Shown piece after piece: positions 1 through 8,311 of a DNA stretch of 34,111 nucleotides (positions within the stretch are counted from its first letter, which is position 1; every line of letters begins with the position of its first letter). Both the position numbers and the translations under genes were made by a program. The stretch covers positions 1 to 34,111 of the forward strand of contig CAMCDA010000024.1 in NCBI GenBank assembly GCA_945873195.1. The letters run 5' to 3'. This stretch comes from Asaia bogorensis. Its GTDB lineage: Bacteria; Pseudomonadota; Alphaproteobacteria; Acetobacterales; Acetobacteraceae. Below the pieces are notes generated by a model, which was given only the letters and a program-made list of their open reading frames with translations, had not been told where the DNA came from and did not search any database.

Positions 1-416
1 CACGACGATCAAGCATATGGCTCACAACTTGCTCCGAACCGCCGGCGGCAAGGACTCATTGCGCCTGCGGCGGAAAGTCGCCGCATGGGATGATGACTTT
101 CTCGCGGGCATCATCGCTCGGTGAAAAAGGCTTCACCCGATTCCCCTGCGAGGGGGGAGGGTGTGTGACGCGGTGCCGCGGCCAAAGCCCCTGCGGTCCG
201 AACGCGGCCTCGGGTTTGATCCCCGAACATGGTTGTTGGCATGAAAGGGCTGACCGGGTGGCGGTCTTTTGCCTCATGCGGTAGGCTTGGGCTCAGCGAT
301 GGGCCACTTGACCGGACCCTATCGGTCTGGCGAGCCTGAGAGAAACCCGAAGCCCCACGAGGCGCAACCAGTGACCAGCACCGGTTCGTCAGGGCCAATG
401 ATTAAGGAATTGTCCG
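1..416. other. Non-coding leader upstream of the first monooxygenase
   Basis: I see no convincing gene here: the open frames are short, overlap on both strands and have no recognisable protein. The last part must carry the promoter and leader of the monooxygenase gene at 417. A small inverted repeat GACCG-N8-CGGTC lies at 310-327, followed by a purine-rich stretch (CTGAGAGAAACCCGAAG, about 337-353). AAGGA at 404-408 is a good Shine-Dalgarno site 8 bases before the ATG at 417. I compared the leader mentally with glycine, TPP and guanidine riboswitches and found no convincing match. Confidence 0.5.
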
Positions 417-2051
417 ATGTCCACGTCCCCCACCAAAGCCTCATCCGTCGATGTGGTCATCGTCGGAGCCGGTTTTTCCGGCCTCTATCTGCTGCACCGC
501 ATGCGTAAACAGGGCCTCTCGACACGGTGCTTCGAACGCGGCGATGGCGTGGGCGGCACCTGGTACTGGAACCGCTATCCCGGCGCGCGTTGCGATGTGG
601 AAAGCATGCAGTATTCCTATGGCTTTGATGACGATCTGCAGCAGGAATGGAACTGGCCGGAGAAGTTCTCGGGTCACGCCGACATCCGCGCCTATGCCGA
701 TCATGTGACCGACCGCTTTGGCCTGCGCCCACACATCGATTTCGAGACCGAAGTGCGGGCCGCGCATTACGACGAGGGTCAGCGGCTGTGGAACATCGAA
801 ACCAGCAAGGGGGAAAAGATCCGCGCCCGTCATTTCGTGATGGCCGGCGGCTGCATCTCGACCGCGCAGATCCCGAAGTTTGAAGGCCTGTCGGACTACA
901 CTGGCAAGACCTATCACACCGGCCGCTGGCCGCATGAACCGGTGAGCTTCGCTGGCATGCGGGTGGCGGTCATCGGCACCGGCTCCTCGGCTATCCAGGC
1001 AATTCCAGTGATCGCGCAGGAGGCCACGCACCTGACCGTTTTCCAGCGGCAGGCGAACTTCACCATCCCCTCGCGCAATCAACCGATGACCGCCGATTAC
1101 GCGAACACATGGAAAGACGGCTACCCGGCAAAGCGCCAGGAAATGCGCCACATGCCGAACGGCGTCCTGCGCGAGCTCAACGACAAATCGGCGTTGGCAG
1201 TCAGTGGGGAAGAGCGGCTGGCCACCTATGAGGAGCGTTGGCGCCTCGGCGGGTCGGGCTTCCTTGGCGCGTTCAACGACATCATGACGAACCGCGAAGC
1301 CAACGACACGATGGCGGAGTTCGTTCGCAACAAGATCCGCCAGACGGTCAAGAACCCGGTGACGGCCGAGATCCTCTGCCCAAAGACCCATCCCATCGGC
1401 ACCAAGCGGCTATGCGTCGATAGCGGCTATTTCGAGACCTATAACCGCGACAACGTCGAGTTGGTGGACATCAGCCAGACACCAATCGATCGGCTGACGC
1501 CGCGGGGCCTGACGGTGAACGGGCGCGATTTCGAGTTCGATGCGATCGTCTTCGCTACCGGCTTCGATGCCATGACGGGCACCCTGTTCAACGTCGACAT
1601 CCGTGGTCGGGACGGGCTGGAACTGAAGACCAAGTGGGCGGCGGGCCCGCGCACCTATCTGGGCCTGATGACCGAGAGTTTCCCGAACCTGTTCATGATC
1701 ACCGGCCCGGGTAGCCCGTCGGTGAAAAGCAACATGATCACCTCGATCGAGCAGCACGTGGAGCTGGTTGCCGATACCATCATCCACATGCGCAACCAGG
1801 GCCTCGCTCTTATCGAGCCGGAGCGCTCGGCCGAGGACAAGTGGGTCGATCACGTGCAGGAGGTGGCGTACAAGACGCTGTTTCCGCAAGCGAATTCCTG
1901 GTATATGGGCGCCAATATCCCGGGCAAGCCGCGCCTGTTCATGCCCTATATCGCTGGGGTCGGCCGATATCGCACAATCTGCGAAGAAGTGGTGGCCGAA
2001 GGCTACAAGGGCTTTCGCTTCGAGGCTGAACAGGCAATGGCGGCGCAGTAG
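417..2051 (+). CDS. Baeyer-Villiger-type flavin monooxygenase (cyclohexanone monooxygenase-like)
   Basis: Predicted cytoplasmic FAD- and NADPH-dependent class B monooxygenase of 544 residues. Enzymes of this family insert one oxygen atom of O2 next to a ketone, giving an ester or lactone. Seen in the protein: an N-terminal FAD Rossmann motif GAGFSG (17-22), the conserved GGTWYWNRYPGARCD segment (about 46-60), a family fingerprint YTGKTYHTGRWP (161-172; the usual first residue is Phe, here Tyr), a second nucleotide-binding motif GTGSSA (about 187-192), and FATGFD in the C-terminal third. The length matches cyclohexanone and cyclopentanone monooxygenases. The ATG at 417 has AAGGA 8 bases upstream. 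The gene is monocistronic and converges on an LLM flavin enzyme. The substrate cannot be read from the sequence; cyclic or long-chain ketones are the usual range. Family call sure, substrate unknown. Confidence 0.93.
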   Translation: MSTSPTKASSVDVVIVGAGFSGLYLLHRMRKQGLSTRCFERGDGVGGTWYWNRYPGARCDVESMQYSYGFDDDLQQEWNWPEKFSGHADIRAYADHVTDRFGLRPHIDFETEVRAAHYDEGQRLWNIETSKGEKIRARHFVMAGGCISTAQIPKFEGLSDYTGKTYHTGRWPHEPVSFAGMRVAVIGTGSSAIQAIPVIAQEATHLTVFQRQANFTIPSRNQPMTADYANTWKDGYPAKRQEMRHMPNGVLRELNDKSALAVSGEERLATYEERWRLGGSGFLGAFNDIMTNREANDTMAEFVRNKIRQTVKNPVTAEILCPKTHPIGTKRLCVDSGYFETYNRDNVELVDISQTPIDRLTPRGLTVNGRDFEFDAIVFATGFDAMTGTLFNVDIRGRDGLELKTKWAAGPRTYLGLMTESFPNLFMITGPGSPSVKSNMITSIEQHVELVADTIIHMRNQGLALIEPERSAEDKWVDHVQEVAYKTLFPQANSWYMGANIPGKPRLFMPYIAGVGRYRTICEEVVAEGYKGFRFEAEQAMAAQ

Positions 2052-2130
2052 CCTCGCCGCCCGCGGGCCTGACCCGCGCCGTCTCAAGGGCGGCGCGATG
2101 GGCCTGGCGAAGTTGGGGGCTTAGTCCCAG

Positions 2131-2156
2131 CCCCTCCGGGCAAAGGCCCGGAGGGG
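2131..2156. terminator. Hairpin between convergent monooxygenase and LLM genes
   Basis: CCCCTCCGGGC (2131-2141), loop AAAG, then GCCCGGAGGGG (2146-2156): a perfect 11-bp GC stem with a 4-base loop, lying between the stop codons of two convergent genes. There is no clear T-run on either side. It fits a bidirectional transcription terminator or 3'-end stabiliser. Confidence 0.65.
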
Positions 2157-2170
2157 AACGGGATTTCCGC

Positions 2171-3358
2171 CTATTGCGCCGCCGCGGCGACCTTCGGCCC
2201 GGCTCCGAAGGCGGGCATGACCTCCTTCGAGAAGCGGTCGAGATCCTCAAGTTGCACGGCGAGAGGGGTGCCGAGCGGTGTTGCGCAGACGACGCGATTG
2301 AGGGCGGGGTAACGCTTCTCGACCGCCTTGAGCTGTTCAATGATGTCGGCTGGCGTGCCGGCCAGGAATCCGCCCATGGCCACGGCGTCCTCGATCCTGG
2401 GCAGCTTCACCGTGCCGGCCAACGCCGGATCGCTCATCGCGGCGATCTGCTCGTCTGTCAGCGCGCGCACGAGCCGCAGTTCGCCGAACATCTTCATGTT
2501 CTCTTCGTAATGCGGTGCAGCCTCGCGGATGGCCTGCTCACGGCTGTTTGCGATATGAAACTGAAAGCCGAGCGCGAGGCGTTCACCGGGTTCGAGGTGG
2601 ATGCCGCGGCGCGCATAGGCTTCACGGAAGCCGGTGATGTGCCGATCGACCGCGCCGCCTTCGGCCGAACCGCCGCCGATGATGCCGCTGATGCCGTGCT
2701 TGGCCATGAAATCGAACGCGCGCTCCGAGCCGCTTTGGATCGGCTGCCAGCATTCGACCGGCAACCGCGCCGGCGCCGGGACCAGCGTGATCTCCTTCAG
2801 CGTGTAGCCGCGATACGGCACCTCGGGCGGGATCGTGTAGAATCGGCCTTTGTGGGAGAACGGTTCCCCCTGGAAGGCCTTGAACATGATGTCGACACCT
2901 TCCTCGAAGATCGCGCGGTTCGCTTCCTGATCGATCAGGGGGCCGCCAAAGCTTTCGACCTCACGGCTGTGATAGCCGCGGGCGACGCCGAAGATCACCC
3001 GCCCGCCGGTCAGGATGTCGGCCATCGAGTAGTCTTCGGCGAGGCGCAGCGGATGCCACATGGGCAGGACGTTGAAGCCGCAGCCGACGTTGATGTTCTT
3101 GGTCACGCCGCAGAGATGCATTGCCATCATCAGCAGGTTCGGGATCAGTTCGGTCCCCTCCGGCTGGAAATGATGTTCCGCCATCCACATCGTGTTGAAG
3201 CCGCGTTCGTCCATGCACTTGGCATAGGCAACCACCTTATGTAGCGCCTGCCCAAGTACCTCGCGCGAATAGCGGCGCGCATTGATTGGCGTGCCGGCGT
3301 ATCCCAGCTTTTCCATATCGACGGTGCCGAAATAAGAGCTGTCAAATTTGGTTATCAT
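2171..3358 (-). CDS. LLM class flavin-dependent oxidoreductase (luciferase-like monooxygenase)
   Basis: Protein of 395 residues of the bacterial luciferase-like superfamily. These are TIM-barrel enzymes that use reduced FMN or F420 supplied by a partner reductase. Seen: the luciferase-type AEHHF motif near residue 60, the WHPLRLAEDYSMADILTGGRVIFGVARG segment of the barrel (quoted here as two parts: WHPLRLAEDYSMAD and ILTGGRVIFGVARG), and a C-terminal 'FLAGTPADII' region typical of the family. An upstream in-frame ATG at 3403 would add 15 residues, but the ATG at 3358 is preferred: GAGGAG lies 6 bases ahead of it and the protein family starts there. The gene is divergent from the gluconate-dehydrogenase-like operon and convergent with the monooxygenase at 417. 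LLM enzymes often act as ketone, alkane or sulfonate monooxygenases; which applies here is not visible. No flavin reductase gene is adjacent. Confidence 0.9.
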   Translation of the reverse strand: MITKFDSSYFGTVDMEKLGYAGTPINARRYSREVLGQALHKVVAYAKCMDERGFNTMWMAEHHFQPEGTELIPNLLMMAMHLCGVTKNINVGCGFNVLPMWHPLRLAEDYSMADILTGGRVIFGVARGYHSREVESFGGPLIDQEANRAIFEEGVDIMFKAFQGEPFSHKGRFYTIPPEVPYRGYTLKEITLVPAPARLPVECWQPIQSGSERAFDFMAKHGISGIIGGGSAEGGAVDRHITGFREAYARRGIHLEPGERLALGFQFHIANSREQAIREAAPHYEENMKMFGELRLVRALTDEQIAAMSDPALAGTVKLPRIEDAVAMGGFLAGTPADIIEQLKAVEKRYPALNRVVCATPLGTPLAVQLEDLDRFSKEVMPAFGAGPKVAAAAQ

Positions 3359-3707
3359 GTTCGTCTCCTCGAAGCCCGGCGTGACGCCCGGCGGCATTTC
3401 CATTCAGATTGTCGGTTTGGCGATCCTCGCCTGGATTTCCCATGTGGCGGCTACATCGCTCAGCGTTGTGGTTTGTCGCCGGGTTTCTGTCCGATGGCAA
3501 GCCGGACCGGCCTGACGCGCGGGTGTGACGATCGGCGTGCCAGTTCGGTTCCCGTCGAGCCGCGGTCATCAATTGGCGGCGGGAGATCCGTCAAATAAGC
3601 CCCCGACATCCCCCGATGTATCACCCGTATTCGTTCCGTTTCCGGTTCTCTTGACAATGGCGGGTCTCACTATCCACCCTGGACGTCGCGGACTGAGGAG
3701 ACGACCT
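3359..3707. promoter_or_regulatory. Divergent promoter region, LLM gene / gluconate-dehydrogenase-like operon
   Basis: 349 bases between two divergent genes, so both promoters should be here. A perfect -35-like TTGACA lies at 3651-3656, but I cannot place a good -10 at 16-18 bases (TATCCA at 3671 is only 14 bases away). An inverted repeat ACATC-CCCC-GATGT sits at 3606-3619, a possible operator just upstream. No regulator gene is in this interval. All site calls here are tentative. Confidence 0.45.
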
Positions 3708-3710
3708 TTG
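3695..3710 (+). promoter_or_regulatory. Ribosome binding site that decides a TTG start
   Basis: GAGGAG (3695-3700) lies 7 bases before TTG (3708-3710). It is nearly the same as the site of the divergent LLM gene (GAGGAG-ACGAAC-ATG, 3358-3370 on the other strand). The in-frame ATGs upstream (3525, 3657) have no such site and would add residues unlike the family. Confidence 0.6.
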
Positions 3711-4367
3711 AGCGACAATCCGATCGGGGCTTCCTACATCTATTTGCTGGAGCCCGAAGTCCGCTTCCTGGAAGCCGCCGTCGAGCAGCTGATCCCGACC
3801 GACGATCTCGGGTGTGGGGCCCGCGATGCCGGCGTGGTGGTCTATATCGACCGCCAATTGGCCGGCACCTGGGGTGTGCACGGCCGCCAGTATCGCGGCG
3901 GTCCCTGGATGGATGGCACGCCGCAGCAAGGCTACCAATCGCGCTTCACCCCGCAGGAAGTCTATCGCATCGCGATCCGCGAAATCGACCAGCATTGCCG
4001 GACCGCATTCGGCCGGCCTTTTGCCCAGCTCGCGCCCGACGCGCAGTTGGGTCTGCTCGGGCAGTTGGAGAAGGACCGGGTCGCGCTTCCCTCCATGTCG
4101 TCGAAGTTCTTCTTCGACCTGCTGTGGCGCAACACCGAGGAAGGCTATTTCGCCGATCCGCTCTATGGCGGCAACCGCGACAAGGTCGGCTGGAAGCTTC
4201 TCGGCTTTCCCGGCGTACCCAGCAGCCAGTACCGTGATCTGATCACCAGTCACGAGCCGTACCACGCCGAACCCGTCAGCGTGCTGGACGTGCAGACCGG
4301 CAAGGTGCCGGTCGATGCGCAAGGCTTTCCCAAGCACGTCATGATCAAGCCGAACAAGGAAAACTGA
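3708..4367 (+). CDS. Gluconate 2-dehydrogenase subunit 3-like protein
   Basis: Predicted small partner subunit of a membrane-linked flavoprotein dehydrogenase, 219 residues from the TTG start. The N-terminal part (residues about 9-45, LLEPEVRFLEAAVEQLIPTD...G..DAGVVVYIDRQLAG) and the central GYQSRFTPQEVYR and FFFDLLWRNTEEGYFADPLYGGN segments match the gluconate 2-dehydrogenase subunit 3 family. In that family the subunit often carries a twin-arginine signal that takes the folded flavoprotein to the periplasm. From the TTG start there is no signal peptide. An ATG start at 3657 gives an arginine-rich leader (RRGLRRRP) without the hydrophobic stretch a Tat signal needs. It is one base from the GMC gene, and the two almost certainly form a complex. 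Family call good; localisation open. Confidence 0.85.
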   Translation: MSDNPIGASYIYLLEPEVRFLEAAVEQLIPTDDLGCGARDAGVVVYIDRQLAGTWGVHGRQYRGGPWMDGTPQQGYQSRFTPQEVYRIAIREIDQHCRTAFGRPFAQLAPDAQLGLLGQLEKDRVALPSMSSKFFFDLLWRNTEEGYFADPLYGGNRDKVGWKLLGFPGVPSSQYRDLITSHEPYHAEPVSVLDVQTGKVPVDAQGFPKHVMIKPNKEN

Positions 4368-4368
4368 G

Positions 4369-6132
4369 ATGTCGGCAACGAAATTGAAGCCAGTCGATGT
4401 CGTCGTTGTGGGCAGCGGCGTGGTCGGCTCGATCATGTCGATGGAACTCGCCAGCGCGGGCATGAGCGTCGTGTGCCTCGAACGCGGCCGGTCGATCGAT
4501 GTGAACACTGACTTCCACAAGCCCGATGTGTATGACGAGCTGAAATACGATCGCCACAGCGACATCTTCCAGAACCTCGCGCGCGACACGCTGACGTTCC
4601 GCAACAACGACGGGCAGATGGCGCTGCCGATGCGGGAACTGGGCGCGTTCAAGCCGGGCGAGATGGTCGGTGGCACCTCGGCCCACTGGGGCGCCAATGC
4701 GCGCCGCTTCCTGCCGCATGATTTCGAGATGCGCTCGCGGATCCAGCAACGCTATGGCAAGTCGTTCATCCCCGAGGACTGCAACCTGCAGGACTGGGGC
4801 GTCAGCTGGGATGATGTCGAACCCTATTACGACCAGTTCGAAAACATCTACGGCGTCGGCGGCAAGGCCGGCAACCTGAACGGCGAGATTCAGCCGGGTG
4901 GGAATCCGTACGAGGGGCCTCGGTCCCGCGAGTTTCCCAACCCGCCGACCGAAGCCACGTATGAGGGCACGCTGTTCGCCAAGGCGGCCAGTTCGCTGGG
5001 CTATGTCCCGTTCCAGGGGCCGACCGCGGCGATGACCCAGGACTTCCGCAACCTGTATCGCACGCAGATGCTGGAATGCTCGCATGGCGGCTTTTGCTCC
5101 AGCCATGTCTGCGCCCAAGGCGCCAAGGCCAATCCTCTCGTCGCGGTGTTCCCCGCGTTGGCGCGCCTGCCCAACTTTGAGCTGCGTCCGTTGTGCAACG
5201 TGCTGCGCGTCAACACGGACTCCACCGGCAAGAAGGCCACGGGTGTCACCTATATCGATGCGCGCGGCAACGAGATCGAGCAGCCGGCCAGCATCGTGAT
5301 CCTGGGCGCCTATTGCTTTAGCAACACGCGGCTGCTGCTGCTGTCGGGCATCGGCACGCCGTATGATCCGCGCACCGGCAAGGGCGTGGTCGGCCGCAAC
5401 TACGCCTATCAGCAAGGTGGCTCGGTCAACGTGTTTTTCGACGATCGGGAGTTCAATCCGTTCTTCGGCGGCGGCATGGTCAACACCTCGATTGATGAGC
5501 TCAACGGCGACATCATCGATCGTGGTCCACTCGGCTTTATCGGTGGCGCCTATGTCGACGTCGCGGCGCGCGGTGCTGCGCCGATCAAGGGCAAGGTGGT
5601 GCCGTCTGGCACGCCGGCCTGGGGGGCCGAATGGAAGAAGGCGGTGGCGTATCACTACCGCCGGAACCTGCGTATCAGCATTCACGCCACCTGCCTGAGC
5701 TATCGGCAGAACTACCTGGATCTGGATCCGACCTATAAGGACGCCTTCGGCCTGCCGCTGCTGCGCATGACGTTCGACTGGAACGACAACGACCTGCGAA
5801 TGATGAATTTCATGAATGAGCGTTGCACCGAGATCGGCAGGGCGATGAATGGGTCCGGGCTTGGGGGTAAGGGGAAAGGCACGCATTTCAGCATGGTGGG
5901 ATACCAGAGCACGCATAATGCCGGCGGCGCCGTGATGGGCACTGATCCGTCGACCAGCGTCGTGAACAGGTATCTACAGTCATGGGATGTCTCGAATCTG
6001 TTCGTCGTGGGTGGCAGCGCGTTTCCGCAGCAGCCGGCGAATGGACCCACCGAGACGATCGGCATGCTCGCTTGTTGGGCCGCCGATGCGATCAAGGAAA
6101 ACTATGTTCGCAATCCGGGCTCGTTGGTCTGA
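4369..6132 (+). CDS. GMC-family flavoprotein dehydrogenase (gluconate 2-dehydrogenase large-subunit type)
   Basis: FAD-dependent oxidoreductase of 587 residues in the glucose-methanol-choline family; relatives oxidise gluconate, other sugar acids, sorbitol or glucose. Seen: the FAD motif GSGVVG (15-20) followed by an acidic residue at the end of the second strand (LERG), a GGTSAHWGANARR segment, and the C-terminal catalytic block with THNAGGAVMG, NLFVVGGSAFPQQPANGPTETI and ACWAAD. Three cysteines spaced C-x5-C-x4-C (237, 243, 248) precede 'QGAKA'. Related dehydrogenases have a similar cysteine group at this place, which in FAD-glucose dehydrogenase holds a 3Fe-4S cluster, so I infer an iron-sulfur cluster here. 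It starts one base after the subunit-3 gene, with AGGA inside the end of that gene. No cytochrome c subunit gene follows, so the electron acceptor is unknown. Substrate not determinable. Confidence 0.9.
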   Translation: MSATKLKPVDVVVVGSGVVGSIMSMELASAGMSVVCLERGRSIDVNTDFHKPDVYDELKYDRHSDIFQNLARDTLTFRNNDGQMALPMRELGAFKPGEMVGGTSAHWGANARRFLPHDFEMRSRIQQRYGKSFIPEDCNLQDWGVSWDDVEPYYDQFENIYGVGGKAGNLNGEIQPGGNPYEGPRSREFPNPPTEATYEGTLFAKAASSLGYVPFQGPTAAMTQDFRNLYRTQMLECSHGGFCSSHVCAQGAKANPLVAVFPALARLPNFELRPLCNVLRVNTDSTGKKATGVTYIDARGNEIEQPASIVILGAYCFSNTRLLLLSGIGTPYDPRTGKGVVGRNYAYQQGGSVNVFFDDREFNPFFGGGMVNTSIDELNGDIIDRGPLGFIGGAYVDVAARGAAPIKGKVVPSGTPAWGAEWKKAVAYHYRRNLRISIHATCLSYRQNYLDLDPTYKDAFGLPLLRMTFDWNDNDLRMMNFMNERCTEIGRAMNGSGLGGKGKGTHFSMVGYQSTHNAGGAVMGTDPSTSVVNRYLQSWDVSNLFVVGGSAFPQQPANGPTETIGMLACWAADAIKENYVRNPGSLV

Positions 6133-6161
6133 ACGGCGGCGCAAGCTTCGTCGCTGAATAC

Positions 6162-6190
6162 CCGGCCTGAGACGTTTACGCTCAGGCCGG
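6162..6190. terminator. Bidirectional terminator hairpin between GMC gene and lutC
   Basis: CCGGCCTGAG (6162-6171), loop ACGTTTACG, CTCAGGCCGG (6181-6190): a perfect 10-bp stem, 30 bases after one stop codon and 8 bases from the convergent one. No long T-run follows. Confidence 0.7.
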
Positions 6191-6197
6191 TGATGCT

Positions 6198-6875
6198 TCA
6201 GGCCCCGGCGGTATCCTCCACCAGCAGCACATGCAACCGCCGCGGCCCGTGAGCGCCGAGTTCCAACGTCTGCTCGATATCCGCCGACCGAGACGGCCCG
6301 GTCACCAGCATGACATTGCGCGGCATGCCGCCCATCTCGGCCCGCAGCAGGTCCCAGGCTTCCTCATACGCACCCACCAGGCGCGACGCCCGGAGCACCA
6401 CGATCTCGGTATCCGCGAGCAGGTTCAGCGTCGTCGGCCGCTCCGGCGCGCTGGGCAGCATCAGGGTCCCGGTCTCGGCGATCGCCGCGAAGGCATGCTG
6501 GACGCTGACCGCGTCGGTCGCCTGCGCCCGGCCTTCCCGGATCGCCAGCAAGGGCCGGTTCGACCACGGAATCCCCTGCAACTCCGGATGCGGCGCCATC
6601 GCAAACGCGCTCGGCAGGTTCTGCGCCATCAGGTAGTCCGCGACGGCCTCGGGCACCGCGTCAAAGTCCGGCAGGCGGGTGATGGACCCGAACTCCTTTT
6701 CGATATTCCGCACGAACAGATCGACCTGTTCGGGATGCGGCAAGCGGGAGCGGGCGGGGATCAAATGCCGCTGATGCCGCTCCAACCGCGCCAACAGCAT
6801 GGCGGTCTGGTCGGTCGGCAAAGGACCACGGCGCAGGCCACGACGGACCGAGGTGAGAATGGAGTCCCGGCTCAT
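6198..6875 (-). CDS. lutC: Lactate utilisation protein C (LUD domain)
   Basis: 225-residue protein of the LutC/YkgG family with a single LUD (DUF162) domain. In bacteria with lutABC the three proteins are needed to oxidise L-lactate to pyruvate; LutC is cytoplasmic. Seen: the family's central segment (AVSVQHAFAAIAETGTLMLPSAP) and the C-terminal VMLVTGPSRSADIEQTLELGAHGPRRLHV, where 'TGPSRTADIE...GVHGP' is the family signature. I chose the ATG at 6873-6875 because it overlaps the lutB stop by one base (TGATG) and gives the usual length. Translation is probably coupled to lutB. The order lutB-lutC is normal; lutA is not in the window. Confidence 0.9.
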   Translation of the reverse strand: MSRDSILTSVRRGLRRGPLPTDQTAMLLARLERHQRHLIPARSRLPHPEQVDLFVRNIEKEFGSITRLPDFDAVPEAVADYLMAQNLPSAFAMAPHPELQGIPWSNRPLLAIREGRAQATDAVSVQHAFAAIAETGTLMLPSAPERPTTLNLLADTEIVVLRASRLVGAYEEAWDLLRAEMGGMPRNVMLVTGPSRSADIEQTLELGAHGPRRLHVLLVEDTAGA

Positions 6876-8311
6876 CACACGCGCCCCGCCCGCTGTTCCC
6901 GCGCATATCGCGTAAAGAACGTCTCGGCCTCGGGTGCCGGCAGATCTCGCCCGGCGGTCCATCCGGAGGCCAGCGGCAGGCTGGTGAACCGGCCCCTGCG
7001 CCTTCCCATCCAACCCAGGACACGCGCCGCCGCGCCGGTCGCCATCCGGTAAAGCTGCGGCCGACGCGCGAGGAAGGCCCACAGGCCCAGCCCGGTCCGG
7101 ACCGCCCCGGGTGTCAGATGGCGCTCGAACTCCCGCTCCCGCCAATGGCGCATCAGCTTGGGCAGCGGGATGCGGACCGGGCAGACGCTCTCGCACTTGC
7201 CGCAGAAGGTGGAGGCATTGGGCAGGTTCCCGGCCTCCTGCACCCCGACCAGGCCAGGCGTCAGGACCGAACCCATCGGGCCGGGATAGACCCAGCCATA
7301 GGCATGGCCGCCCACGGCGCCATAGACCGGGCAATGGTTCATGCAGGCCGCGCAACGGATGCAGCGGAGCATCTCCTGGAACTCGGTCCCGATCATGGCG
7401 GACCGGCCGTTGTCGATCAGGACGACGTGGTATTCCTCCGGCCCGTCCAGGTCGCCAGGACGGCGCGCGCCGGTCGAGAACGTGGTGTAGACCGAGAAAT
7501 CCTGCCCCGTCGCGGATCGGGCGAGCACGCGCAGCAACGACGTGCAGTCCTCGATCGTCGGCACCATCTTCTCGATGCTGGCCAGCACGATGTGGACGCG
7601 CGGCAGGGTCTGGGTCAGGTCGCCGTTGCCCTCGTTCGTCACGATGACGCTGGAACCGGTTTCCGCGATCAGGAAATTTGCCCCGGTGATGCCGACATCG
7701 GCGGCGAGGAATTTCTCGCGCAGGCGGGTCCGCGCTTCGGTCAGGATGTCGCGGCGTTCGGCGAAGACGCGATCGGCCGGCAGGTCGGTGTGGTGCTTAC
7801 GGAAGGCTTCTTCCCAGTCCTCCATGTTCAGATGGAAGGCCGGGGCGATGATGTGGCTCGGTAGTTCCTTGCGAAGCTGGATGATGTATTCACCGAGGTC
7901 GGTCTCGACCGGCGTGATGCCGTGGTGTTCCAGGTGCTCGTTGATCGCGATTTCCTCGCCGATCATCGACTTGCCCTTGGTCACGGTGCGGGCGCCTGCT
8001 TTCTGGCAGATGTCCAGCACCGCCGTCCGCGCCTCGGCCGCATCGGCGCACCAATGGACCTTGCCGCCGGACGCGAGGACCTTCCGCTCGTACTCTTCGA
8101 GATAGAAATCCAGATGGGTCAGCGTGTGGTTCTTGATGTCGCGGGCGGTGTCCCGCAACTGCTCGAACTCAGGCAATCCCGCCACCGCCGCGGCGCGACG
8201 CGCGATGAAGCTGGGACCGCTGCGGGCGAGCGCCTTCTGCAGGCCGCGATCGCCCAAAGCGCGATGGGCGTTTTCCTTGAACGCGTGGGAGGTGGCGGTC
8301 AGCATGGTCAT
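6875..8311 (-). CDS. lutB: Lactate utilisation iron-sulfur protein B
   Basis: 478-residue LutB/YkgF-type protein: an N-terminal LUD domain followed by a ferredoxin-like region with two cysteine groups. The first group is CIRCAACMNHCP and the second is CGKCESVCP, typical of two 4Fe-4S clusters passing electrons from lactate oxidation. The TKGKSMIGEEIAINEHLE and TETGSSVIVTNEGNGDL-type segments of the LUD domain are clear. Two ATG codons compete: 8311 and 8305. AGGAG lies about 3 bases from the first and 9 bases from the second, so the real start may be 8305 (476 residues). The gene is divergent from ruvA. The partner LutA (cysteine-rich oxidase subunit), usually just upstream, is missing here. 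Confidence 0.92.
   Translation of the reverse strand: MTMLTATSHAFKENAHRALGDRGLQKALARSGPSFIARRAAAVAGLPEFEQLRDTARDIKNHTLTHLDFYLEEYERKVLASGGKVHWCADAAEARTAVLDICQKAGARTVTKGKSMIGEEIAINEHLEHHGITPVETDLGEYIIQLRKELPSHIIAPAFHLNMEDWEEAFRKHHTDLPADRVFAERRDILTEARTRLREKFLAADVGITGANFLIAETGSSVIVTNEGNGDLTQTLPRVHIVLASIEKMVPTIEDCTSLLRVLARSATGQDFSVYTTFSTGARRPGDLDGPEEYHVVLIDNGRSAMIGTEFQEMLRCIRCAACMNHCPVYGAVGGHAYGWVYPGPMGSVLTPGLVGVQEAGNLPNASTFCGKCESVCPVRIPLPKLMRHWREREFERHLTPGAVRTGLGLWAFLARRPQLYRMATGAAARVLGWMGRRRGRFTSLPLASGWTAGRDLPAPEAETFFTRYAREQRAGRV

Noticed and set aside
250-416. A possible riboswitch in the leader of the first monooxygenase (CTGAGAGAAACCCGAAG, ACGAGGCGCAACC)
   Set aside because: Pieces recall glycine, TPP and guanidine riboswitches, but none of the full conserved cores or paired stems is present.
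6198-7355. A longer LutC with 160 extra N-terminal residues
   Set aside because: The extra part is the out-of-frame shadow of lutB. The ATG at 6875 overlaps the lutB stop and gives the normal family length.
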